Shown: positions 11,545 through 23,100 of the stretch, one piece after another
How the letters are laid out: the number at the start of each line of letters is the position of its first letter
Position numbering within the stretch: the stretch's first letter is position 1
Translations under genes and position numbers: made by a program
Source of the DNA: Clavaria fumosa
Taxonomy: Eukaryota > Basidiomycota > Agaricomycetes > Agaricales > Clavariaceae
Reading direction: 5' to 3'
DNA length: 64,000 nt
Assembly (NCBI GenBank): GCA_951802425.1
Contig: OX637795.1
Coordinates: 4,258,501 to 4,322,500, forward strand
The notes under the pieces: generated by a model
What the model was told of the DNA's origin: nothing
The model's database searches: none
The model's input: only the letters and a program-made list of their open reading frames with translations

Positions 11545-12030
11545 CCTCCTTTGCTAGACATGATCTAATGAAGTCTAAATTTGATCTAATCCTTCTAATG
11601 CAGTCTAAATTTGATCTAATCCTTCTAATATAGTCTAGGATATCAAAAAGAGCTCTAGCACAACTCTATAAGTTGCAAATCTAGTTCTAAAACACTCTAA
11701 ACTTATTCTAGATGAGATTGGCAAAATCTAGCCATGATCTAATGGCTGCAAACCTAGTTCTAAATTCCTCTAAACTCATTCTAGCAAAATCTAGCCATGA
11801 TCTAATTGCTGCAAACCTAGTCTAAATTCCTCTAGGAAACTCTCATCTTATTCTAGATGAGATTGGCAAGATCTGTTATCATCTAGTGAACTCTCAGTTA
11901 CTCAAGCTAGTGCTAAGATGGTCTCACCCAACTCTAAACATTGCAAATCCTGTTCTAAATCTTCTAATGAGTGCTTACTTGCTCAAATATGACTACAGTT
12001 AGTGCTAAGGTAGTCCAATGCTGCCACTGT
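11545..12030. repeat. TCTAA/CTAG-rich degenerate repeat
   Basis: Repeats of phrases such as GATCTAATCCTTCTAA, AGTCTAAATTT and AATCTAGCCATGATCTAA recur with an irregular period (for example 11575-11635, 11715-11830). Composition is similar to 13690-14040, on the other side of the GC-rich island. No coding potential seen. Confidence 0.6.
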
Positions 12031-12147
12031 TGCTGCCACCACCACTGCCCCCACTGCTACTGATCAGGAAAACAAACCCTCAGCAGTAGTCAGCATAGAC
12101 TATGTGCTGAGTGCTGCTGCAACTAGATGCTGCCACTGCCACTGTCA

Positions 12148-12207
12148 GACTTCAAAGAAAGTCCAATGTGGGATCACATGATCCCATGTTGAACTTTTTT
12201 TGAAGTC
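12148..12207. other. 60-bp imperfect palindrome
   Basis: GACTTCAAAGAAAGT (from 12148) is mirrored by ACTTTTTTTGAAGTC (ending at 12207) around a central GATCACATGATC, with a few mismatches. It lies at the abrupt boundary between the AT-rich repeat and the GC-rich island, downstream of the minus-strand gene remnant. It could be a transcription terminator-like fold or the relic of a transposon end. Confidence 0.7.
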
Positions 12208-12217
12208 CGACACTTGC

Positions 12218-13586
12218 TCATTGCCACCTCGCCGTCTCTTCATCCTCTCTGCCCAACTTCGATGTTTGGTTGCGCTCGCTCCCCACCAAACCTGAGGAAC
12301 CACTTGAGGGCGACCGCGGCACCCGGCGGCGAGCGGCAGCAGCGACCAGCAAGGTGGCGAGAGCGCGTACGCGCTCAGCGCAGATATCGTAATTTCCTCG
12401 GGCACAGATGGCCGCTTCAGCGTGGGCCATGGTACGCTGTGCCACCCCACCTCGCCCACAGTCTCCAGGCTGGACCACATTTGCTCGTGCGCAGCGAACA
12501 GGCGGAGGATTTCTGTCTTGGTGAGCGGCCCGCCCCCTTTGGTTTCCTTCTCTGCTGCTATACGCTCCTGCTCCCGGCGAAACTTTTCTTGCTCTTCCTG
12601 TGCAAGACGCGCCTGCCGTTGGGCCCATTCCGCCTCGTCGACGCGGACGTTCGGGGTAAGGTTTGATGTCGAGGAATGCGGCATACCAGGGGATCTCGGA
12701 GTATGGGTTTTCGCGCTTGCGCTTGACGTGGTAGTTGGACGACTTGGGCTCGAGGCCTGGCTTGTAGACGTGCGACTCCATGTTGACCAACCAGGCGGGG
12801 CTTCGGTGACTTGCAGAGGACGCAGAGTCTGGACTAGACGAGGTGGGAACACTACGGTAGGTCGCAGAAGAGGAGCCGATGCTGGCACCCGCAGACGCTG
12901 CAGAAGATGCGGAAACGCCAACACCCCGTGGGATGGAAGTATTATAGGGACCGTAAGCGTGCGGTCGCTGTGCGTCTTCCGCACGGGTACCCGTCTCTGC
13001 TTCACGCTTTCTCCCTTCTTGGTGGTCTCGCGTCGCGTCTATCTTCGTCCACTGCGCGTCGGCCTCAGCCCTCCGGCGAGTCTCAACTCCTTGCTGCCGT
13101 TCCTCCTCTAGCTGTGGCTTCAACTTCTCTCTTGCGCCTCTCCTCCTCTTGGCGCTTGAGCTCTGCCTCCTTCTTCACTGCCTGTGCCTTCTCCCCCTCC
13201 TTTCTAGCTTCTTCTTCGATCCTTTGTGTCTCCAGCTGATCTTTCTTCTGTCTCTCCGCCTCAAGCCGCAACTGCCTTTCGGCCTCTTCCCGCCTCGTCT
13301 CCTCCTCCTCCTCCCTCCTCGCCTTCTCCATTTCTTCCCTCGCCAGACTCTCCGCCTCACGTCGATTCAGCTTCTCACGCCTCTTCAGGTCTTGAAGCGA
13401 CAGCAGCGGTGCTGCAACGGCGGCGGCAGCAGCAGCAACGGCAACGGCAGAGGCGGCGGCAGCAGCAGCAGCGGTGGCGGCGGCGATGGCAGCAGGAGCA
13501 ATAGCGGCAGCAGCAACGGCAGCGGCAAGAGCAACGGCGGCGACAGCAGCGACAGCGGCAAAAGCAGTGGCGGCGGTGACGAACAA
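12218..13586 (-). pseudogene. GC-rich coiled-coil gene remnant, possibly NF-kappa-B-inhibitor-like (NFKBIL1-type) family
   Basis: A GC-rich island unlike its AT-rich neighbours. Reading on the minus strand: a poly-alanine run (13400-13586), a long Glu/Arg/Lys coiled coil (about 13090-13390, RREEEEETRREEAERQLRLE), a Ser-rich linker with IPWYAAFLDIKPYP (about 12665), a second charged segment (VRVDEAEWAQRQARLAQEEQ, about 12600-12655) and then the block EILRLFAAHEQMWSSLE followed by GWHSVPWPTLKRPSVPEEIT (about 12380-12510). That last block resembles the conserved region I associate with fungal NFKBIL1-like proteins. The parts lie in three different frames (changes near 13090 and 12650), and the expected WHPDRF-like C-terminus is not visible. 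I saw no clean introns to explain the shifts, so it is probably decayed. Family call is tentative. Confidence 0.4.
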
Positions 13587-13685
13587 AAGCGGCGGCGATG
13601 GCAGTGGCGACGAGCAACAGCGGCGACGGCGACAGGAGCAAGCGGCAGCGACACAACAGCGGCAGCAGGGGAGAGCAAATTAGGT
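13395..13685. repeat. Trinucleotide-rich GCN/GGC tract
   Basis: An almost uninterrupted run of imperfect GCA/GCG/GGC triplets. It keeps several frames open on both strands as poly-Ala, poly-Arg or Gly-Ser-Asn, so open frames in this stretch are not evidence for genes. It forms the presumptive N-terminal poly-alanine of the minus-strand remnant. Confidence 0.8.
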
Positions 13686-13689
13686 CCTA

Positions 13690-14045
13690 AATGTGTAATA
13701 AGCTTGAAGAAATTTATATTATATTTGTTGTTTTAAATTTCTCTAATTGTGATAATCCTTCAACAAACTAGTCCTAAATTTCTCTAATTGTGTGATAGGC
13801 TTGAACAAATTATATCTCAATTCCTCTAATTGTGTGATAGGCTTGAACAAATTAGATCTAAATTCCTCTAGTTCAGAAAGGGGTAACGTGGGATTCTCTA
13901 GATTATACAAAATTAGAACTAATTTCTCTAGTCCTCTCTAGTCCTCTCTAGTCCTCTCTAGGTCTCACTAATTTTTGCATTTTTAGGGTCAATTAGATCT
14001 AATTAGAAGAATTTAGTATCAGCCTAGATCTCAATTAGCAAAGTA
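13690..14045. repeat. Short tandem repeats, TCTAATTGTGTGATAGGCTT and TCTAGTCCTC types
   Basis: About three units of a roughly 52-bp repeat (TTCCTCTAATTGTGTGATAG then GCTTGAACAAATTA; 13736-13870), followed by four 10-bp TCTAGTCCTC units (about 13925-13965). No gene. Same TCTAA/CTAG flavour as 11545-12030, so the two tracts flank the GC-rich island. Confidence 0.7.
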
Positions 14046-15180
14046 GGTATTTCCTGATGAGTATTGGCAGGTGTGTTTCTCCCTCTATTCTTTTTCTGCT
14101 TTTCTGTTACTGGTGGTGGCAGCAGGACTCTCCCTCTCCTCTCTCACCCTCTAGAGGGCTGCTAGGTGCATTTCTGCCCTTTTTTCTCTTCTTTTCTACA
14201 GCCCTCCCTCTCCCCTCCTCTCCCCAGTGACAACAGCAGACATCGGTGACAGCGGCAACCACAACAGCAGTGGCGGTGATGTGGTGGCAAAGCCTTGCCA
14301 GGTGCATTCTCTGCACCTTTTGCTTTTTCTTTTTTTGCTACTTTTACAATTACAGTGACAATGATGATGACAATGGTGGGCCCCTCCCTCTCCCCCCCTT
14401 TCTTTCTCTCTTTCTCTCTTTCTCTCCTCTCCTCCCTACCCCCATGCGACAATGGCGACAAAGACAGTGGTGGCAGCAGTGGCTGTGGCAGCAACATTGC
14501 TGCTGCCCCCAGGTACATCTTCCCTCTCTCCCTCCTCTCTCTCTCCCTCTCTCCCTCTCTCCCTCCTCTCTCTCTCCCTCTCTCCCTCTCTCCCTCCTCT
14601 CTCTCTCCCTCTCTCCCTCTCTCCCTCCTCTCTCTCTCCCTCTCTCCCTCTCTCCCTCCTCCCTCTCTCCCTCTCTCCCTCTCTCCCTCTCTCCCTCTCT
14701 CCCTCTCCCCCTTTCTCTTCTTTCTCCCTCTCCCTCTCTCCCTTCATCCTCTCTCTCTTCTCCCACCTCCCAGTGACAATGGCAGCCACCACAACAGCAG
14801 CGATGGTGGCAATGATCAGGATGGTGAGGACGGAGGCCATGGCCATGGCGGCAGCAGCTGTGATGGGTTAGGTGCATCCTCCTCCCACCTTTCTCCTTTT
14901 CTTTTTTCCGCTTTTACATTCACAGCGACGATGGCGAGGATGATGGCAGCAGTGGCAGTGGCAGTGGCTCTCTCTCCCTCTTCCCCCTCTCCCTCCCCCA
15001 GCAATGACAATGATGGCAGCAGTGGCAGCTCCCACTCCCTCTTCTCCCCCAGCAATGAGGGGTGACAGTGACAGCAGCGACAGTGGTGGTGGTGGCATGG
15101 TAGTACTGCACCCCCTCTCTCTGGTGCACTCTCCCCCACTCTTTTCTTTCTTTCAACACTCTGCCCCTCTGCCTCTGCCT
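14046..15180 (+). repeat. Second block of exon/intron-like modules with a CT minisatellite
   Basis: Same alternation as 10396-11530: GNN-rich blocks (for example 14220-14300, 14772-14870, 14925-14985) separated by polypyrimidine stretches with CAG junctions. 14530-14622 holds three exact 31-bp units (CCCTCCTCTCTCTCTCCCTC then TCTCCCTCTCT) plus a shortened fourth; the strand asymmetry runs from about 14519 to 14765. Open frames here are composition artefacts (Leu-Ser-Pro, Glu-Arg-Gly). Confidence 0.6.
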
Positions 15181-15483
15181 TTCCCCTTTATCTGACCCTG
15201 CCCTGCCTCTCCCCCTTTGCCTCTCCCTGTTCTGCCTCTCTGCCTCCCTCTTTCCACCTCTGCCTGCTCTCCCCTCTCTCTGCTCTGCCTCTCCACCTCT
15301 GCTGTCTCCCCTCCCTCCTATCCATGCCCTCCCTTCTCTCCAGTCTCCCTTCTCCCCATCTCCTCCCTCCCTCCCTCCTCCTGTCTCCTCTCAGTCTCCC
15401 TCTCTGTTGTTTTTATTGCATGTGTAGTCAAATATTGTCAATGAATTAATTTTGTTATACCAATCTCTTTGTGCAATTTCAAC
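15181..15483. other. Pyrimidine-rich intergenic stretch, no gene
   Basis: 15181-15410 is dominated by CTGCCTCTCC-like repeats on the plus strand. 15411-15483 is ordinary AT-rich DNA leading into a MITE. Confidence 0.6.
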
Positions 15484-15730
15484 TAGTGTTGCCACAGCTT
15501 AGGCTAGAAGCCAGCTTGAAGCTGTAGCCAAGCTGCAGCTACAGCTTGGCTACAGCTTCAGCTTGGACAAAATGGCATCAGCTTCAGCTTAAGCTGGCAG
15601 CTAGCTGCAGCTTGATCCAGCTCAAGCTGTAGCCAAGCTGCAGCTCAGGCTTGGCCACAGCTTCAGCTTGACCAAAAAGAGCATCAGCTTCTCAAGCTGG
15701 CTAACAGCTAGCCAAGCTGTGGCAACACTA
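15484..15730. mobile_element. 247-bp AGCT-rich MITE with TAGTGTTGCCACAGCT ends
   Basis: Inverted termini TAGTGTTGCCACAGCTT at 15484 and AAGCTGTGGCAACACTA ending at 15730, flanked by a perfect 8-bp TSD ATTTCAAC (15476-15483, 15731-15738). The 8-bp TSD and TAG start fit a non-autonomous hAT. The interior is built from AGCT-containing words (CAGCTT, AAGCTG), so almost any two parts can pair. No coding capacity. Related to 24943-25544. Confidence 0.93.
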
Positions 15731-15738
15731 ATTTCAAC

Positions 15739-17148
15739 TCTGAATTAGATATCTGAGGGACATGATGGTTATGAGGTTATAAGTGTTAAATATATATATT
15801 GAATAATTTTATGGTTTATGGATATCCCTTACTGCAAGTACACACATCAAATGCATAGTGAAGTACTAAAGTATTTATATCTCAGCAAACCACTGGGCCA
15901 ATCTTCATCAAATTTTCAGAGTATCTCTACACCACACAACTAACATTTCTCTTGCACCTTGCAGTGTCTGCAGGAGTTTTTGTGTCTGCAGGATTTTTTG
16001 CTAGTTATTATCTTATTCAATAAGTTTGGATATGTCATGAGCATACATACAGATGGTGTAATGAATAGATGTGTGGAGGTGGCCTCAGCCACCTCCATAT
16101 ATTAATTGTGCTATGTTCAAAAGCCATCTCAGAACCTATTGAAAATCTAGAAGACAATGAAGGTGTCATGACCCAACACACCCAGTCACAGGCTGCCTGA
16201 CATGTCCCTGCACTCAACGACTGCTCCTGACATAATTCTGCTGCCTGATGAATGTTCCGAACTGACAATTGGCAATTCTGTGCATGGGTCATAATTCTGA
16301 TGAATTCCACATGCTTCACTGTCATTTGGCCAATGTCAGGGGACCCTGGGAAATGAGTGGAGTTGGTTTAGAACCTGCAGGGTGGTCTCCAGACAAGCTA
16401 GTGAAGGTCCCTTGATGATATTAGACTTGGGGGTTTGGATATGGTGGCTGAAACATGTTTCCAGGCAATTTCTTTGTATTTGTTTTATAACTTCTTCATT
16501 GCAGACTTTCTATGCTGCCAACCCATTTTAGATACTTACTTACTATATAATCCCCAAAGCTGTAGTAGATACTACAGCATATGACATAAACACAATTACC
16601 TGCATACATGCAAGGATTACTGTCAAGAGCCACTTTGGGTACTTGACTGGCATCATGTAGCAGCCACTCATGCAGTCTCCAGGTCAAATCCCCTCCTTGT
16701 GTTGCCCCACTACCTCTCGTCCTCCCTGGTTGTGCCCACACCCTTCCTGCTGGTGCAGCCTGCATGCGGAATTCCTGCCCACTGTTGGAATTACTGCTGT
16801 GCCCCTTCCCATTGTTGTTTACACTTGTATTTAGGTGGAATTGACCTACTCTTGACAGAAGGACTTGTTCATGCCACACTTGTGACAGCCCACTCCCCCC
16901 AAGTTGTGTAGTAGGCATTGTTAGGGTTGTATATATGAGGTTTGAAGTTTGAATATACTGTCATGGTCCTATCAGGTTAGTAGTGGAGGAATTAGCAGAG
17001 CAGAGTGGAGATATTCTATTGGAGTCTGATTGGAGTCTGATATCAGAGAAATGGAGAAGTAGATAGAGACAGAGGGGTCTTATGGGACTGCGGCCTCAAC
17101 TTATGTGTTGTGCCACCACATATATATGTGTCCCAATTTATCACACAG
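15739..17148. other. Intergenic/repeat DNA with LTR-like start at 16164; no gene supported
   Basis: 15820-16010 is a dispersed relative of the motif that begins the tandem repeats at 3805 (ATATCTCAGCAAACCACTGG, then CCTTGCAGTGTCTGCA). From 16164 the sequence TGTCATGACCCAACACACCC resembles the minus-strand sequence starting near 25705 (TGTCACAACCCAACACATCC) over about 70 bp, which suggests two LTR-type ends of one family; the 3' end was not found. A short palindrome GGAGGTGGCCTCAGCCACCTCC lies near 16074-16095. TATA-like strings occur near 16935 and 17117. A minus-strand frame at 16496-16918 has no recognisable domain. Confidence 0.4.
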
Positions 17149-17179
<31 letters not shown>

Positions 17180-20100
17180 CACCACCACGAACGCAACCGC
17201 AGTACTAGTCGAGACCCTCGCTAGCCTCCCAATACCACAGAACCAACCTCGCATAGCGATAATCTACAAACCTGTACCTACCCAAACAAATAGATCCAAT
17301 CCCCAAAACACAAAACCTTCCCTTGAGTCCAAAATCACAAAAAACCATTTTCCGAACCAACTTCACGTGACCCCCCACCATGAACCCGCTCCCCCCTCCA
17401 CCTCCTGTAAGTCCGCGCAAAGCAGCCCAACAACGCCCACGCACTACAACTCAAGCGCCAACCAACACGTGCTTCTACTCCTACGGAAATGAACTCATCG
17501 TATGAGGTATCATTGACCCCCAATCACAAAAACCTCGCTCTGACCCTGCCGCATACGTCAACAAAATAATCGCTGCCATCATCGAGAACGATGCCTCAGA
17601 CCTCTTTCACCGCTGTCCAGTTACAGCTACACCCTTCAGCCAACGCAACAAAACCCCATCTGCCTACATATCCTTCACTGCCCATTTCCTCTCATCCCAA
17701 ACAACCCAAGAACCTCGCTTCGACCTCATGGAAGACTGGAAAAAAGCTCTCTCCAGATACAATGAACCATGGCAAGTCTCCTGGCCCCCCCAACAGAGAG
17801 GCAAAGACAAGCGCTGCTGGGTCCGCTTCCCAGATCTCGCCAGAAGCCGACAAGAACCCAACGCCAAAAAGGACGCCACCGAATTTGCCGCCAAAATAGC
17901 CGCCTGGTACCCCAAGAATTACAAAGGGACAATAACCAGCCACTTCGGAACAGAAGGCGGACCTATCATCGTACTTGCATCACCAGCCCAAGCGGATGCC
18001 CTAGCAGGCTGTGAATTACTCCTTAGCGGAATATGGCCCACCACCACTCGCGCAACTGGCGGCAAACAAATCGAAATAGAGTCGGCATTCGAGCTTATCA
18101 TCACTGGTATAAACGCATACAGCTGCGGCCTTGCCGAAAACCTAACCGACTGGATCTCCGAGACTTTCACTGATGAATCCGAATCTCTCTTCCATGACCA
18201 CCGCATCCCAACAGGACACCCTGATGCCTATGTCTTTTCCATGCGTGACTGGCCCTCCACACTCAAACTCCTCGAATCAACAGATCTATTCCGAGAATAC
18301 TATGCAAAATCAATGCTCAGCGACCTCTCTACCCCATCGCTACTCTTCGAACACAACTCTGCCCCCCCTTTTCGCAAAAAGAACATCATCAATGAGTTTG
18401 AATCAGGCGCAGGACAACTACTACAACAGCTCAAAGCCACAGAAGCCAACATCAACAAACGCATGGACGCACTCGAAATATCTACCCAAGACTCGCTCGC
18501 TGCAACGAATACTCAAATCCAAGCCGTCACTCAAAACCTTCTCCACATGGGACAAGGCATCCAGATGCTCACTGACCAAGTCCGAACCAACTCCGTAGGC
18601 CTCGAACAAATGAGGGTCGAGAACTACTACCGAACTCTCATCGCCAACATCGACGATGAAGTCAGATATTACCGAGACAAAGCCCACTACAGCAACAACC
18701 AACTCGAAGCGACCCAGGCAGAAAACGAACTCAACAAACTAGAAACCAAGAAGAAGCAACTTCTAGACGAACGAAGAGCCACTGCCGACTCGTTCCCCGG
18801 CACTCCCATGATCGCCCCCCCACCCCCACCTCCACCTATCCCTACATCGCCACCATCACATACACCCACACACCCGGCGGCCGTAACTCACCCCCCCCAC
18901 CCAAACATTACCACTTTCTCCCCCCAAACCATCGCTCCGCCCACAGCAACCCCAATGACCGGCATTATGACCCACCTTACTGAACCCCAACCAGAATTAC
19001 CCACAACCTGTCATCGCACCAACGTACTATCGCAGGCCTCCCTTCCCAATGCGAGCCAACCAACGTCTAAAAAACGAAAAGTCTCATCCTGTGCAACCAA
19101 CAAGGTCACACCCACAAATGCGATGGACTCGTCAGAAGAGGAACCCCTCGTAAGTACCAAACCCAGACACAATATCAAACTAACCCAAAGCCATGGTGCT
19201 CTCTTCCTTTTCCCAGTAATGTCTGCCCTCAACCTGAGGAACCCTTTTGACACTACATGCAGACGAGGAATTGGAGAGAGAACCACGGCCCCCAAACGTC
19301 CCACCCAACCAACCGCACGCAAACCCACAACTACCACGATGTCCAGCCAGACTACATCTACGAAACGCACCACGCTCATGACTCCTACAATGCCCATGCC
19401 CCTTATGACCCCCATGACCCCCATGACCCCCTCTACACCCGTTCATACTCAACGTGCCTCTTCTCTCTCTCTATACAGTCTGCCTGCGCTATCTCCTTTT
19501 CTCTGCCTCCTATCGCTCCTGATCCTTATCACAACAGTAGCTGCAGCCCCTCCCGTACATACGTCTAATGCTTTCTCGGTCTTCGCACTAAATGCAAACG
19601 GTCTCGTTCACAACATTAAGATTTCCCACGTAAACGCCGTGATTACCGCACACAGACCACATGCGTTTGTAATATCTGAGACCAAAACGAATACCTCCCT
19701 TAAGCAAAAACTCCCGTGCCAAGACTATAATATCTTTGAGGAACCAGGAGTCCGCACAGATGGCCACCACATCTACAAATGGGGCCTACTAATTGGAATC
19801 CGTAAGGACATCCAAATACACAACCGTTTAACTGACCTTCCTGCCTCCCTAACTGGCCGAGTTATCGCACTTGACATAGTACTTCCAACATCTAATGGAA
19901 CCGGCTTCATCCACAGAATACTCGGCAGTTACGCTCCGTGGAATCCTGGTGGACAGCCAATCTTCTGGAAAGACCTCAAGACACTTTGCAACAGCACCAC
20001 GCACTCATGGACCATCGTGGGTGACCTCAATGACACGACCGAAATAGCAGAAAGAGCCGTTGACTGCGCTACGTCCTGCCGTAACTACATGGACTTCCTC

Positions 20101-23100
20101 CATAGCATTCATGGAATAGACCTATGGTCCCGCAAAACCGACAGAACACGCCGACAAGATTGGACCAGTAAAGCACAAGGTGACACCAACCTAGGTGGAA
20201 ACATAATTGACAGAGTTATTGCCTCCCAAAAAGGATTCGCAGACAGTGATATCCGAGTCGCAAGCAAGTCTACAGACTACATCCCAACGACTGACCACAG
20301 ACCAATCATCTCTCGCACCATCATCCTCCCTCCAACACACTACCAAACGGCTCTACAGGACAGAATCCTAATACCGCACCAACACCTCTCCAGAATTCAC
20401 TTCCCCTCCAAGAACTCGAAACACCTCTACCATGACTTCCAAAGCAAGACAGATGAACGCATCCAACAACTCAAACTTGATCAAGAACCTGTCATAGATT
20501 CTACATCCTTTCTTAACCGCTACACAAAACTAATGGACATAATCAACAGCACAGCTCAACAAGTCTTCGGACGAACTAAGCGGAACATCAAAGACTACAC
20601 CCTCGTCACCTCTCGAACCATTCAAAACTTAACATACAGAGCTCGATGCGCCGGCAGCGCAATACAACTCACCAATAACACTAATGAGTATAACCCCCCC
20701 CCACTCGCCCTTAAACTCTACGCAGATGCCCTAACAAAGCACCCCAACGATATTATTGCCCTAACCAAACACCTCAAACAACTGAAACGACAAGCCTGGA
20801 AAGATCTCTATGCCGAGAGAGACCGCGAAACGACAGCCAGAGCACAAAAACGAGAAAAAGCAAGAATCACATCTGCACTCACAGGCGGATCCACCAAGTC
20901 CTTCGTCAGCGGAACAGAATACACTGGACTACTAATAGCAGTCCTCGACCTGACAAACAACGAGTCCATGCTGACCGAACCGGAACAAGTCAAACATGCA
21001 ACCCAAAGGTATTTCCAAACTCTCTACACTCACGACGAAAACCCCAGCATTCCCAAGCCTTGGATGACCACAAAATCGGTACTAGAGGCCAAAGAAAGAG
21101 TAGCCAATGCCCCCTTCGAATGGCCCACCAAAGCGTCACTCAATGACTTCCGAGCAATGATACGAAGAGGAAACCCCAAGCCATCTCCTGGCCCAGATGG
21201 ATGGGAGAAATGGTGCGTCAAAAACCTCTCAGACAAAGCACTAACACTTGTCCTGGACCTGCACAACTACATTGTCACAACCAACACCTTCCCAGCTGGC
21301 ATCAAGGACATGTGGCTGACAACCATTCACAAACGCGGCGCTAGAACCGACCTACTCAACTACCGCGGCATCCTCCTCTCGAACTTCATCGCCAACTCCC
21401 CTATGACCTGGCTCAATCACAAACTCCTCTCATATGCCACAAAAGTCCAACTAATTCCAGACACACAGGTCGCAACACAACCAGGCGTACAATCGAGAGA
21501 CATTATGAGCCTCCTAGCTGACATCAAATGCTGGGCCACACGCAACAAACAAACCCTGTTCGCCATCAAAAGAGACCAAACCAAAGGCTTCGATCGCCTA
21601 TCTCCACAAGGTTTCTACGATGCCATCATCACCTACGGACTCCCAACCTCCATCATCGATCTTGACCGCGCAGCCCAACACCAAACGCTCTGCACGATCC
21701 GAACGGCCCATGGCCCTTCAAACCCAATCACCATCAACGGAGTAACAAAACAAGGGGGACCGCTATCAACGCTCAAATCAGTACTCACGACCAGCCTAGG
21801 ACACAGGTACCTCAACGACACTGCGCTGACCAACCCCGATGCCCTCACCATAAGCGCCCGCCCCAGAGTTCAAGATGACCCACACCACGAAAACGACACG
21901 CTCAAACTACGCATAAACATGGTCGAAGCGACCGATGACTCCTTTATATTCGCTAAGTCCATCCCCACACTCATCAACTTCTGCTACCTCATGGAGTGCT
22001 TCCAGCTCGCCTACGGATGGACAACACAATGGTCTAAGACTCAAGCATATGTACTCGAACCCCCTACCAACTGTCCCTCTAACATATCCTTCCTCACTGT
22101 CACACCATCAAACAAACACAACCCACTACACCAATCCACAATCACAATACCCCTCATCCCGAATAGAATGGAGTTTCTACGCACCATGGTCAACGAGCCA
22201 GACACAAGATTCGCAGAACTCAAATCATATATTGAAGCTTTCCAATTCCCCAAGCTATCTATGAGAACGCCACTAACACTCCTTAGAAAAATCACCATGC
22301 AACACATAATGGCCCGATGCAGAGCACTCATCTCGCTGCAACCGCTCAAGCCCCAAGACGCACTCACCCTCGACAATCTCATCAAACTCAAAGTACACGA
22401 CATGACGGGTTTCCCCTACCACCCCAACACCGAAATCCTAACGCTCCCACTAGAATACCATGGTGCTGATTTCCCCTCCATCTACCGCACTAACGCAGGC
22501 ATCGCAGTTGATGGACTCCTGCGCGACCTCAATCATCACATCAAAGCCTACAAAACGATTGCCACCATCACACATGCCGACTGGACATGCCGCATCAGCG
22601 ACTGCGTAGACCCCCTCAACGGACGAGGCCTGTCAAGAACTTTCACACACCATGCCAAAAAAGTACCGAGCGCCTGGATCACGGCTCAGACTCACCTCTC
22701 CCAAACCAAACCGCAAACCTCCATCCGCCTAACATATGCCAGCTTCCTTTGGAACGGTGATATTTCAATATCCCACATCATTGCGAACACCCTAAAAAAC
22801 ACGACAACAGATACTAAACCAAATACCCATGGCGCCGCCCTCTATGCGCTCCGAAGAAAAGGAATCAAACTCATTAAACACATCGGACGATGGATGCGAG
22901 ATGCCAATGCCCACTGGAACTCCTCCAAACACGAAAACCTCTCGACAATGACCTGGTCCCAAGCATCAAAACATGCAATCACCGAAATACTACAAACACT
23001 AAACGCGATAAGCCCAACCTCCCTCATTCCCGGTGACCCAGAAATACTAATTCCCAGAAAAACGAGAAGACTACAAGCGGAACTCCTCATTCAACACCTA

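Noticed and set aside
13149..13736. Plus-strand frames opposite the poly-alanine/coiled-coil remnant
   Set aside because: Shadow frames of GC-rich triplet repeats; the minus strand has the more protein-like content.
14246..15065. Several long frames rich in Leu-Ser-Pro or Arg-Glu-Gly on both strands
   Set aside because: Strand-asymmetric CT/GA repeats leave frames open on both strands; no start context, domain or conservation between modules.
16164..16885. Solo LTR from TGTCATGACC to TTGTGACA
   Set aside because: Ends look LTR-like and the start resembles minus-strand sequence near 25705, but the flanks (GAAGG and GCCCA) do not form a TSD and the 3' end is unsupported.
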